Positions 6,780 to 14,442 of a DNA stretch of 18,587 nucleotides are shown piece after piece. The stretch covers positions 1-18,587 of the forward strand of contig DAOVYP010000006.1 in assembly GCA_030635565.1 (NCBI GenBank), read 5' to 3'. A program made the position numbers and the translations under genes. Source of the stretch: Spirochaeta sp. Lineage in GTDB: Bacteria > Spirochaetota > Spirochaetia > DSM-2461. A model generated the notes under the pieces. That model was not told the origin of the DNA. It made no database searches and saw nothing but the letters and a program-made list of their open reading frames with translations. Position 1 is the first letter of the stretch, and every line of letters starts with the position of its first letter.

Positions 6780-8828
6780 ATGGAGCAAAACACATCCGAA
6801 ATAAATAATCACGATCGCGATCCCGATCAGTGGGACCGTAACCAACTCGACAAAGAACTGGTATTCGACGTTCTCGAAGAAATTCCCGAAGTCAGCAGTG
6901 TTGGCCGCTCGGATAAGCTTCAATTGTTCCTGTTGCCTCTGCTGGCACTGATTATCATCGCGGGAATACCCCTTTTATTGAGTCTGACGTCTTTCAATCG
7001 TAGTGAAGCGAGTATCGACCGGGATTTTCCGTTTTCCAGCCTCGAAAGCGTCATACTCCGTTCCGCGGTACAGGAAATCAACGACAAGCGCCGCGAAGTG
7101 GACCTGAAAGATGTTCAGATCCGGCGTTATCAGGATCGTGTTCTCGGCCTGGATAACAGACTCCGCCTCCTGCAGGGACTGATGGAAGAAACTCTTCAGG
7201 TAAAAGAACAGGATCTTCTGGCGGAAATCAACGTCATCGTCGGAGAGGAACGAAGTCGTCTCGAGGGTCTTGGCCGTACGGAAGAACAGATCAATCAGGT
7301 ATTGGACCGGCTCGTAACAAACCTGGAATCCGATTACGCCGAAAAGATGGATGAATTCCGTAATCAGGATATGAAGCTGTACGAACAGCGGCTGACCGGC
7401 CTGCGGAATGAAAGAGTAACCCTGGAAGAAGCCCTGACCAGTGCAGTTGAAGATCGACAGGCACTGGCGAAAGCACTGGATACCGATGAATCCGAGCTGC
7501 TTGCCCAGCTCTACGAGGAAAATGAATTCATCGACATCGTGAATGCCGGGATTGATGCCGATCTGGAGATATTGAGGGAATCCCGGAAAGTGGAGATATA
7601 CTGGTTGGACGAACTTTCCAATCAGTATCTGGGCCTGATCGACGCCATCACCACCGGGGATTACAACCGGGCTGAGGAGCATCTCACATCCCTGGAAAAT
7701 CTTATTTCCAATACAGTAGCAGCCGAGTTGCCGGGTATCAAAGCCAGGAATGAAGCAGACAGGGAAATTATCCGTTTCTTCTCCGCCAATATGGCATCTC
7801 TGGAAAATAACAATTTCTCGGCAATTCTCGCCGAATCAAGATTGCTGATCGACATCGCGGTCAGCCACACCGAAGCCGGTCATTACCAGGAGGCCGATAT
7901 CGCCTGGCGCAGGGTCGCAGCTCATTGGCCCATGATGGACCAGGTAATCAATGGTTATATGAAAACACGGGACGAATTGGTCGCCGCGGAAATTAGACAA
8001 TATGCCCGGGTTTCGGAATCATCACTGACATCCTGGGGAACGGGCCTGGAACAAATTCCGGATCCCATCGGAAATGAACTGAAAGGTTACTGGCGCCTGT
8101 GGGAAAACATCAATACCCAAAGACTTGAAGCGAAGGAGCGAACCGCTCAGGCCGAATTGGCCATGGAAAGGGAAAATGCTGCCGCCCGATATGACGGACT
8201 CAGAAGATCAGAAGATGCAAAACGCCGGGAATTAACCGCTGCCGCTGAAGCCGAACGACAGCGGTTTAACAGCCGGCTGGATGAACTTTCATCAGAAAAC
8301 CGAATATTGATTGCGGAGTTGAAGCGGATCAAAACCGAACTGACTGGAGTAAAATCGGTCGAAGCTGAGCGAATCGAAGCTCATCGAGATGAGGCTGAGC
8401 GGCTTGCAGAAGAAGAAAAAATCGCTTCTGCCGAAGTACTGGTTACGGAAGAAAAACTAACCACAACCAATCAGCTGATTTCGACTCTTGTGATGGAAAT
8501 CGCCGTACTTGAGACCCTTCTGGCAGACAGCGAGGCCGCCGCAAATGCCAACAAGGTTTCCGGCCGATGGCGGCTTTACGGCATCATCGATCAGATTCTC
8601 GATGAGACTCTTGTCATCAAACCACTCATAAACCTGATCCCGTCTGCCGGGTCGAAGATTAGAGTGATGCGTTCCATCGGAGAAGACCGCGTAATTCTTC
8701 TCGCCGACGGCAACATCATCGAGGCCGAAGCAGACCGGGCCACAAGTCGCCTCTCGTCAAATTCCAACGGAGCGGAAATCTATGGCTCGCCGGATACCGA
8801 CGACCTGGTTTATATATTGGCTCCTTAG
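6780..8828 (+). CDS. Large coiled-coil membrane protein, unknown function
   Basis: A 682-residue protein. It has an acidic cytoplasmic N-terminus (1-45), one membrane segment at about 48-70 (LFLLPLLALIIIAGIPLLL), and a long helical, charged region with heptad-like coiled coils at about 90-290 and 440-590 (runs of E, R, L and A). A compact beta-rich C-terminal domain at about 593-682 (SGRWRLYGIIDQ, then GSKIRVMRSIGEDRVILLADG) looks SH3-like but is not identified. The middle section (330-400) reads like a helical-repeat segment. The shape suggests a structural or scaffolding envelope protein. AGGAAA precedes the ATG closely. Its TAG stop is the first three bases of the terminal inverted repeat of the element at 8826-9171. 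Confidence 0.75.
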   Translation: MEQNTSEINNHDRDPDQWDRNQLDKELVFDVLEEIPEVSSVGRSDKLQLFLLPLLALIIIAGIPLLLSLTSFNRSEASIDRDFPFSSLESVILRSAVQEINDKRREVDLKDVQIRRYQDRVLGLDNRLRLLQGLMEETLQVKEQDLLAEINVIVGEERSRLEGLGRTEEQINQVLDRLVTNLESDYAEKMDEFRNQDMKLYEQRLTGLRNERVTLEEALTSAVEDRQALAKALDTDESELLAQLYEENEFIDIVNAGIDADLEILRESRKVEIYWLDELSNQYLGLIDAITTGDYNRAEEHLTSLENLISNTVAAELPGIKARNEADREIIRFFSANMASLENNNFSAILAESRLLIDIAVSHTEAGHYQEADIAWRRVAAHWPMMDQVINGYMKTRDELVAAEIRQYARVSESSLTSWGTGLEQIPDPIGNELKGYWRLWENINTQRLEAKERTAQAELAMERENAAARYDGLRRSEDAKRRELTAAAEAERQRFNSRLDELSSENRILIAELKRIKTELTGVKSVEAERIEAHRDEAERLAEEEKIASAEVLVTEEKLTTTNQLISTLVMEIAVLETLLADSEAAANANKVSGRWRLYGIIDQILDETLVIKPLINLIPSAGSKIRVMRSIGEDRVILLADGNIIEAEADRATSRLSSNSNGAEIYGSPDTDDLVYILAP

Positions 8829-9171
8829 CAGTCTGTCGGACTTAATCATTCCGGACCGACAACCCAGGAGAGTGAGTACAATGCGCAAGCAAGCTTGAGC
8901 ATTGTCGAACCGACGCAGGGTGAACCAAAGGTATTTTCGCCCAGGAGGCTGCGAGTCTCGCCTCCTATCCCGCTGCGGCGTTGGCAAAATGCTCATTTAG
9001 CCTGGTCGCAAGCTGTGCTTTTGTCGGGATCGTTCCTCGCTACGCTGTGGTACGACCCTTATAGCTGCTCGGCCCTGCATCCTGGCCCAGCTAAACTCCG
9101 CTTTTGCCGCCTTGCATCAGGAAAAAATCATCGAAAATCTTCTCGGAAGCCCCAAGTCCGACAGACTGCTA
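8826..9171. mobile_element. MITE-like element with 18-bp terminal inverted repeats
   Basis: TAGCAGTCTGTCGGACTT at 8826-8843 is repeated perfectly and inverted as AAGTCCGACAGACTGCTA at 9154-9171. The 310 bp between have no credible gene and are full of imperfect inverted repeats, for example AGGAGGC/GCCTCCT around 8942-8966 and GGCAAAA/TTTTGCC further in. Taking the outer TA as a duplicated target gives 16-bp repeats flanked by TA, as in IS630/Tc1-type insertions. No transposase is present, so it would move only in trans. It lies exactly between two convergent genes and provides both TAG stops. Confidence 0.7.
8878..8905. repeat. REP-like palindrome, copy 1 (inside the MITE-like element)
   Basis: ACAATG-cg-CAAGC-aa-GCTTG-ag-CATTGT forms a hairpin with two perfect arms interrupted at the same point on both sides. 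A relative with the same architecture lies at 13163-13187. Confidence 0.6.
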
Positions 9172-11634
9172 GCTGCGAAGCGGAAAACCGGCCTTATCCA
9201 GAACAGTGATAACCTTATCCTCGGCTTCCTTGATGAAGGCGGCATCCAGGGTTTTTTCCGGGTTCCGGAATTCGATATGGAGGGTAAGGGCTTTCCCTTC
9301 TTCTCCCAGATCGAATACATCCAGGATGCCTACCGATCGGAGCTCCTTCATCTTCATGCCTTTCACCACCGCGGAAACTTCAACGGCATAGGTTTCGGCA
9401 GGGGTGACGACAGTGATATCGAAATCCGATCCGGGGAATCGGTCTAGGGGTTTGAAGACGGTTTTGTCCTTCACCCCCGCCGTTATCACCTCGGTAAGAT
9501 CAAGAACCGCGAGTGCGGTGCGTCCTTTGATTTTGAAAGCGCGTCCCACCTGGGGGTGCAGTGTGAGAATCACCCCGCGGGACCGGCCCATCACCTGAAT
9601 GTCCACCATTTCGTGAGGGTGACTGCCTGCCCATGCGGCGGGAATCAGGGAATTCCCTTTCAACGGATCTGCGGGAACCATTCGTGAGGGTAAACCGAGG
9701 TATGACAGCAGGCCTTCCATGGTGTCGGCCAGTTCGGCGAACGGATTGGTTTTCGTTTCCTGGAAAACGACACCGATCTGATGCAGATCCCGGGAGAAAT
9801 TTTCGCCGCCAAGATCCACATAGCTCCGGCCGACCTCGAATATACGAAAGATATCATGTTCTTTCCGGTTGTTCGCCGTAGCTTCCAGGAGACTGGGAAC
9901 CAGGCTGGGCCGCATCCGGTCGTGCTCGGAGGTGAGGGCATTGGCCAGCACCAGGCCTTCATTGTGAATCGGCCACGAAGCCTTCTTCAGAAGAGCTTCG
10001 CCAACCAGCGGGTAGGTCATCACTTCCAGGGCGCGGCCCCGAAGCACCATGTAGTCCTGGGCTTTCCTCGTCATGATTTTAGCCGATGAAAGTCTGAGGG
10101 CTTCGATATCGTGAGCGGGACTCACCGGGGTGATGCTGTCGTAACCGATGATACGTCCGATTTCCTCGACGATATCGGCTTCGCATTCGATGTCTTTTGT
10201 TGACCTCCACGTCGGAACGTGGATGAGGTGGGTTTTCCCCTTACCGTCCGTACCGGTAACGGCTCCCGGTATTGACTTTACAATGAAACCCAAAGCCTCA
10301 AGGATTCCGGTAAGGCGCTTTTCGCCCACATCCTCACCAAGGACGGCGGCAATTCGGGCGGGGCTGGTTTCGATAGCCAGTTCCACAGGATCGGGCATGT
10401 TGTCCGACTGGATGCCGCCGACGGCTGTTGCCTCCGGGTTCAATTCAAGAACAAGCTCGAATATCCGAAGCACGGTCTTTTCAAGCTGCCGGCTGTCCAG
10501 GCTCTTCTCATAACGCTGGGAAGCGTCGGTCCGCAGACCGAGCCTGGTGCTGGTTCGGCGAATCTCGGCATCGGTCCAGTTTGCCACCTCAATCATGATG
10601 CCGCTTGTATCATCGGCCACTGAGCTTTTCAAACCGCCCATAATACCGGCGATGGCCGAAGGATTCCCGGCATCACAGACCAGAGTATCGGAGGGAATGA
10701 GTTTTCGCTCCTGCTCGTCCAGAGTAACGAAAGTCTGCTCGTCACCGGCCCGGCGAACGACGATTTTACCGCCTTCGATGGTGGAGCGGTCGAATATGTG
10801 ATTCGGAATACCGGTTTCCAGCATGACATAATTGGAAATGTCAACGATGGAATTAATGGGTCGCATACCCGCCACGATGAGTCGTTTCCGCATCCATTCC
10901 GGACTCTCCCCGATACTCACCCCGTCCACAGAAAGACCCAGGAAGCCTCTGTTGGCCGAATCCTTGTCAACATGAATGGTGACCGGGGGCTTCGCACCGG
11001 ATTTGTCGATTCTTGCCTTCAGGTTATTCGTCCACGATGTATCGAATTTGTCCTTAAATGGTTTCTCGAAGACCGCGGCGAACTCCCGTGCCATTCCGTA
11101 GTGGCCCCAGAGGTCCGGCCGATGAGTCAGGGACTTGTTGTCGATGTCCAGAACCAGGTCGTCTACGGCCCCATCCAGAACTTCTGAAAGCTTGACACCG
11201 ACCGGGGCATCCGAGGCGAGTTCCAATAGGCCCTCATGGTTATCCGAGAGTCCAAGTTCCTGTTCACTGCAGAGCATGCCTTCCGAAACAATGCCCCGTA
11301 TTTTCTTTTTTTCCAGTGTGAAGCCGCCGGGAAAACTGGTTCCCAGGAAGGCGTAAGGCACCTTGATGCCTGCCCGGCAATTCGGTGCGCCGCAAACAAC
11401 CGTAGCCTCGTTACCACCGCCGATGTCGACGGTAGCCAGGTGGAGCTTGTCCGCGTCGGGATGCGGCGCAACGGCCCTGACGGCAGCCACGGTCACCTTA
11501 CCCGGCATAACCCCGGTGCGTTCGTAGCCTTCCACTTCACAGACACCCAGGGTAATCCGTTCGGATAGTTCCCTGTCGCTCAGGCCCTCGGGGAGGTCAA
11601 CAAAATCCTTAATCCAGTCCAACGAAATATTCAT
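9169..11634 (-). CDS. pheT: Phenylalanine-tRNA ligase, beta subunit
   Basis: An 821-residue bacterial-type PheT, partner of PheS in the (alpha-beta)2 enzyme that charges tRNA-Phe. The domains are in the usual order: N-terminal MNISLDWIKDFVDLP, an OB-fold tRNA-binding domain at about 42-150 (VVAPHPDADKLHLATVD and VVCGAPN), B3/4 editing region at about 200-400 (GIMGGLKSSV), B5 at about 405-480, the catalytic-like core, and the C-terminal FDX-ACB anticodon-binding domain at about 725-820 (FPGSDFDITVV). It lies 14 bp after pheS, with GGGAG after the pheS stop as ribosome site. The length is normal, but its TAG stop is part of the MITE-like terminal repeat. Confidence 0.97.
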   Translation of the reverse strand: MNISLDWIKDFVDLPEGLSDRELSERITLGVCEVEGYERTGVMPGKVTVAAVRAVAPHPDADKLHLATVDIGGGNEATVVCGAPNCRAGIKVPYAFLGTSFPGGFTLEKKKIRGIVSEGMLCSEQELGLSDNHEGLLELASDAPVGVKLSEVLDGAVDDLVLDIDNKSLTHRPDLWGHYGMAREFAAVFEKPFKDKFDTSWTNNLKARIDKSGAKPPVTIHVDKDSANRGFLGLSVDGVSIGESPEWMRKRLIVAGMRPINSIVDISNYVMLETGIPNHIFDRSTIEGGKIVVRRAGDEQTFVTLDEQERKLIPSDTLVCDAGNPSAIAGIMGGLKSSVADDTSGIMIEVANWTDAEIRRTSTRLGLRTDASQRYEKSLDSRQLEKTVLRIFELVLELNPEATAVGGIQSDNMPDPVELAIETSPARIAAVLGEDVGEKRLTGILEALGFIVKSIPGAVTGTDGKGKTHLIHVPTWRSTKDIECEADIVEEIGRIIGYDSITPVSPAHDIEALRLSSAKIMTRKAQDYMVLRGRALEVMTYPLVGEALLKKASWPIHNEGLVLANALTSEHDRMRPSLVPSLLEATANNRKEHDIFRIFEVGRSYVDLGGENFSRDLHQIGVVFQETKTNPFAELADTMEGLLSYLGLPSRMVPADPLKGNSLIPAAWAGSHPHEMVDIQVMGRSRGVILTLHPQVGRAFKIKGRTALAVLDLTEVITAGVKDKTVFKPLDRFPGSDFDITVVTPAETYAVEVSAVVKGMKMKELRSVGILDVFDLGEEGKALTLHIEFRNPEKTLDAAFIKEAEDKVITVLDKAGFPLRS

Positions 11635-11648
11635 GTTCTGATGTCTCC

Positions 11649-12695
11649 CTAGCAGGTGGCGAATTGCCGGCTGAAGTCGATGCTGCCGCTGTGAAGGAGC
11701 CTGATATCGTTGATGCCGTAACGCATCATCACCAGGCGGTCCAGACCAAGGCCGAAAGCGAAGCCGTTGTACTCTTCGGGGTCGATACCGCCGTGACGCA
11801 GGACGTTGGGATGGGTCATGCCGCAGGGAAGCAGCTCAACCCAGCCGGTCTGCTTGCAGACCTTGCAGCCCTTTCCGCCACAGATGAGGCACTGAATATC
11901 CAGCTCGAATCCCGGTTCCACAAAAGGAAAAAATCCCGGGCGAAGACGGATCTCCACATCCCGCTTGAAGATTTCACTCAGCAGCGTTTTCTCGAAATAG
12001 ATGAGGTGGGCGACGGTGATGTCCCTGCCGATGAGCATACCTTCCATCTGGTGAAACACGGCCTCATGAGAGGCATCGGTAGCCTCGGAGCGGAATACCT
12101 TACCCGGCGCCACAAACTTGAAGGGCGGATACTTTTTCTCTTCCATCCCCCGAATCTGTATGGTTGAAGTATGTGTTCGAAGCAGGTGCTTCATGTCCTT
12201 GAACCAGAAGGTGTCCTGCATGTCCCGGGCCGGGTGAGTCTCCGGGATATTCAGAGCGGTGAAGTTGTAGAAATCATTCTCAATATGGGGTCCGTCCAGG
12301 ATGTCGAATCCCATCGAAAGGAAGATATCCTCAAGCTCCCGCTGGACGATGGTAACCGGGTGGAGGCCGGATTCCTTCACGCTCCGGGCCCTCTGGGATC
12401 CGGTGAGGGTGATGTCGATCCAGTCGGCGGCAAGTTTTGAGTCAATAATGGTTCGCTCAATGGCCCCTTTGGCCTCGTCCATTTTGCCGGTGAGGCGGAT
12501 TTTCATTTCGTTGGCCGCCTGTCCGAGGGTTTTGCGTTCTTCAGGCGACGCCTGTGCCAGGGATTTGAGAATGGCGCTCAACTCACCCTTCTTTCCCAGG
12601 AAACGGGCCTTCAAGTCAGCCAGCTTTGCCTCGGTATCCGTCTCCTTGAGTACCTTCTTAAAAGAGGTCTCCAGGCTTTTCAGTTTTTCAATCAT
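11649..12695 (-). CDS. pheS: Phenylalanine-tRNA ligase, alpha subunit
   Basis: A 348-residue bacterial-type PheS that activates phenylalanine and transfers it to tRNA-Phe with PheT. An N-terminal coiled coil covers about 1-85 (RFLGKKGELS at 31-40). Class II motifs follow: motif 1 near GFDILDGPHIENDFYNF, motif 2 FRSEATDASHEAVFHQMEG, and motif 3 GFAFGLGLDRLVMMRYG at about 311-327. Four cysteines at 269, 272, 277 and 280 (CLICGGKGCKVC) form an apparent zinc-binding insertion. GGAG lies eight bases before the ATG. Expression is probably controlled by the Phe-codon attenuator at 12786-12965. Confidence 0.97.
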   Translation of the reverse strand: MIEKLKSLETSFKKVLKETDTEAKLADLKARFLGKKGELSAILKSLAQASPEERKTLGQAANEMKIRLTGKMDEAKGAIERTIIDSKLAADWIDITLTGSQRARSVKESGLHPVTIVQRELEDIFLSMGFDILDGPHIENDFYNFTALNIPETHPARDMQDTFWFKDMKHLLRTHTSTIQIRGMEEKKYPPFKFVAPGKVFRSEATDASHEAVFHQMEGMLIGRDITVAHLIYFEKTLLSEIFKRDVEIRLRPGFFPFVEPGFELDIQCLICGGKGCKVCKQTGWVELLPCGMTHPNVLRHGGIDPEEYNGFAFGLGLDRLVMMRYGINDIRLLHSGSIDFSRQFATC

Positions 12696-12785
12696 TTTCC
12701 GTACTCCATCATGAGCGCGTCGGTCCGGACAAAATCCGGCGAACGCAGATTGCAGGGCTTATACCCCGACACCGGAATGCAGCCC

Positions 12786-12820
12786 AAAAAAACGGGCTCC
12801 CCCTGTCGGAAGAACCCGTT
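12786..12820 (-). terminator. Attenuator terminator in the pheS leader
   Basis: On the minus strand AACGGG, TTC and TTCC pair with GG, GA and CCCGTT around a short loop, followed by seven T residues (12786-12792). It stands 90 bp before pheS in the same orientation, so it would stop pheST transcription. Its 5' arm TTCTTCCG can pair instead with CGGAGGAA of the upstream leader, eight pairs including one G-U, which would prevent termination. Confidence 0.8.
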
Positions 12821-12845
12821 GCAATTTCAATCTGATTTTCAGTAA

Positions 12846-12929
12846 TCAGGAATGCACGAGACTTCCTCCGGCAGTCGGGCCGGGAAAGATAAAGCTCGTA
12901 AATAGCGAATACACACTCCTGAAAGTCAT
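12846..12929 (-). CDS. pheST attenuation leader peptide, Phe-rich
   Basis: A 27-codon ORF too short for routine gene calling. It starts MTFRSVYSLFTSFIFPG, with phenylalanine at positions 3, 10, 13 and 15, and ends at a TGA between the promoter and the terminator of the pheST leader. Codons 10-15 end just before CCGGC (47-51 from the A of the start), which pairs with GCCGG at 58-62. A ribosome stalled at the Phe codons would cover CCGGC and free the following GGAGGAA for the antiterminator. The role matches the pheM leader of enterobacteria, but the sequence is unrelated to it. No Shine-Dalgarno is seen; transcription may begin at the ATG. Confidence 0.75.
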   Translation of the reverse strand: MTFRSVYSLFTSFIFPGPTAGGSLVHS

Positions 12930-12935
12930 GACGGC

Positions 12936-12965
12936 ATTATTGCAAGGGAGAAGAAGGGGGGTCAA
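12936..12965 (-). promoter_or_regulatory. pheST promoter (sigma-70, extended -10)
   Basis: On the minus strand TTGACC (12960-12965) is followed after 18 bases by AATAAT (12936-12941), preceded by TGC to make an extended -10. The expected transcription start, seven bases past the -10, is the A of the leader-peptide ATG at 12929. Confidence 0.7.
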
Positions 12966-12973
12966 GTGCATGC

Positions 12974-13108
12974 AAGTTCCCTTCGCGAACCCGCTTTATA
13001 CAATACGCCGATGGTGAACAGCTGAAGGTCATGCAGCCAGAGGCATTTCGGGCGCCGCCGAACGCCGCGTGCGGCCAATGACTTCCCACAGGTTCGCGAA
13101 GCGAACTT
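12974..13108. repeat. 135-bp stretch bounded by 18-bp inverted repeats
   Basis: AAGTTCCCTTCGCGAACC at 12974-12991 is the reverse complement, with one mismatch, of GGTTCGCGAAGCGAACTT at 13091-13108. The right copy is itself a hairpin (GTTCGC-gaa-GCGAAC). The interior has no credible gene. It abuts the -35 of the pheST promoter. Confidence 0.6.
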
Positions 13109-13413
13109 CAATCATTCTCAATGTAGCCCGATTTCGGTAGGGATCCCCAAACGAGCGAGAGAAATGAACAAACATCGTTTGAGCATTCCCGAGGGAGAGC
13201 AGAGGAGGGCGCCGCAGGCGCACATTGCAGCGGAAATACGCCGGAGCCGCCGGCGGCGGGCACTAAACAGCAGATTGGTAACACCAATTTGCGAATAAGC
13301 CGGGAGAAGGCTCCGATAAAGCGCATTGCAGTGGAAAGCCCGGCCCCGGGAAGCAGGGACCGCCCACTTTGAAAATTACTGAGCGAACTTGCGTCGGTAT
13401 TTTTGAAAAAGCC
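13109..13413. repeat. Gene-free, repeat-rich intergenic stretch
   Basis: No credible gene. It holds a REP-like palindrome (13163-13187); hairpins GCGCC/GGCGC near 13209-13222 and ATTGGT-aac-ACCAAT at 13274-13288; and an imperfect direct repeat, GCGCACATTGCAGCGGAAA at 13218-13236 and GCGCATTGCAGTGGAAA at 13321-13337. It marks the change from core genes to AT-richer accessory DNA. Confidence 0.5.
13163..13187. repeat. REP-like palindrome, copy 2
   Basis: AATG-aa-CAAAC-atc-GTTTG-ag-CATT has the same arm lengths, internal mismatch positions and GAGCATT ending as the palindrome at 8878-8905, although the arm sequences differ with matching changes (CAAGC/GCTTG against CAAAC/GTTTG). Confidence 0.6.
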
Positions 13414-14250
13414 TCAATCGTCTATCATTATCGCTCTTACTTTGAGGAAATGCCTCAGCAGTTCAGAATCATCTGAGAACTTGATTTTATTTTCAGCTTC
13501 AATGACTGGTATGGATCGAGTTAAAAACCTCCAGGCAATATCCTCAGATAACTCAATAACGTTTTGTGTATTCAATGATCTATCGTCTTCATTCAGCTGC
13601 CAGGAATCCATCTGACGTATGAGAATCCAGTTTCCTCCTGATTCTCCATTAATTCGGATACTGATTCTTGTACCGTTGTCAGCTTGTTGATCAGAATACC
13701 AGTAGGGAACCGCGTGTATAAGTGTATGGATTACCGGCTGAAAATACTTCTTTTCATATAAAGAAGGAGCTTGAACCGCTTCCCTGATCTGTTGTTGATG
13801 ATGCCACCGCTCAGTGTATTCTCTTGCAATGTCGAACCAATTCTCAGATATATTCTGACCAGACCAGGTCACGGGAAAACAGGCATCAATCATGAGATCC
13901 TGAGTCCGAATATACTCTGCTAATTGCTGCTCTATTGTTGTCACCAGATCCATGAGGACTCTCGGGCTTACGGTTGAGAACGCATCAGACCATATGGAAT
14001 TATTCTGGTCTATCATTTCTGAGAGATCGGAAAATGATATTGATCTTTGTTCATTTCCTTTGAATATTGCATCTCTTTGAATTGACAATCGACTGATTCC
14101 GGTTTGGAGAAGATGAGCAACGATGTCTTTTACTTTCCAATCAGGGTAGCAGGTTGAACAGTACCATTGCTCTTCTGTGAGTGAATTGAGGAGAAGGAGG
14201 AGTTTTTCTGTTACATCACCGAATAAAGGGCGAGTATCGATAATCTTCAT
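13414..14250 (-). CDS. DinB/maleylpyruvate-isomerase-N-like protein
   Basis: A 278-residue protein whose first half resembles the metal-binding four-helix DinB-like fold called the mycothiol-dependent maleylpyruvate isomerase N-terminal domain. W29 and YPDWKVKDIVAHLL (residues about 40-53) supply the first histidine, and EYTERWHHQQQIREA (about 145-159) the later histidines, in the usual places. The C-terminal half contains beta strands (RISIRINGESGGNWILI) of SCP2-like type. Such proteins are thiol-dependent S-transferases or isomerases; the substrate is unknown. The gene is clearly AT-richer than the pheST block and stands alone on its strand, consistent with acquisition by transfer. Confidence 0.65.
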   Translation of the reverse strand: MKIIDTRPLFGDVTEKLLLLLNSLTEEQWYCSTCYPDWKVKDIVAHLLQTGISRLSIQRDAIFKGNEQRSISFSDLSEMIDQNNSIWSDAFSTVSPRVLMDLVTTIEQQLAEYIRTQDLMIDACFPVTWSGQNISENWFDIAREYTERWHHQQQIREAVQAPSLYEKKYFQPVIHTLIHAVPYWYSDQQADNGTRISIRINGESGGNWILIRQMDSWQLNEDDRSLNTQNVIELSEDIAWRFLTRSIPVIEAENKIKFSDDSELLRHFLKVRAIMIDD

Positions 14251-14363
14251 AGTTTACAGAGTGCCCCCCCAACCTTTTCACACTTCTCCTGTAACCCCGT
14301 TAAATTCGATCTCCGACCGATTTCAGATTTTCCCAGCGGCCCTTGAACGAAATTAGCAGATTT

Positions 14364-14432
14364 TGTGACAAAGTTGGGGATACTCACCATAGTTTACCAG
14401 AATTGTGACTCAGAGTTCCTCACCTTGTCACA
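14364..14432. repeat. Inverted repeat TGTGACAA/TTGTCACA upstream of truncated hicB
   Basis: TGTGACAA (14364-14371) and TTGTCACA (14425-14432) are perfect 8-bp inverted repeats 53 bp apart. The right arm ends 10 bp before the point where hicB similarity begins. CATAGTTTAC also occurs at about 14248 and again at about 14388. These may be a rearrangement scar or operator; nothing decides which. Confidence 0.35.
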
Positions 14433-14442
14433 TTTTCTTTAA

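Noticed and set aside
6975..7682. 235-codon minus-strand ORF inside the coiled-coil gene
   Set aside because: It is antisense to a long, coherent coiled-coil frame with its own start signal, and shows no domain.
9112..12714. Many plus-strand ORFs of 60-167 codons opposite pheS and pheT
   Set aside because: They are antisense shadows of clearly recognised, full-length synthetase genes.
12786..12965. T-box riboswitch as the pheST control element
   Set aside because: No T-box consensus (TGGNACCGCG-type) is present, whereas a Phe-rich leader ORF and alternative pairing are.
12992..13030. A possible fourth, decayed attC end (CTTTATACAATACGCCGATG then CTGAAGG)
   Set aside because: It resembles the R'/L' end of the other sites only loosely, and no matching L'' with the extra base was found at a suitable distance.
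13029..13326. Minus-strand ORFs of 64 and 72 codons in the repeat-rich strip
   Set aside because: They overlap inverted repeats and hairpins, have arginine- and proline-rich composition expected of translated structured DNA, and lack ribosome sites.
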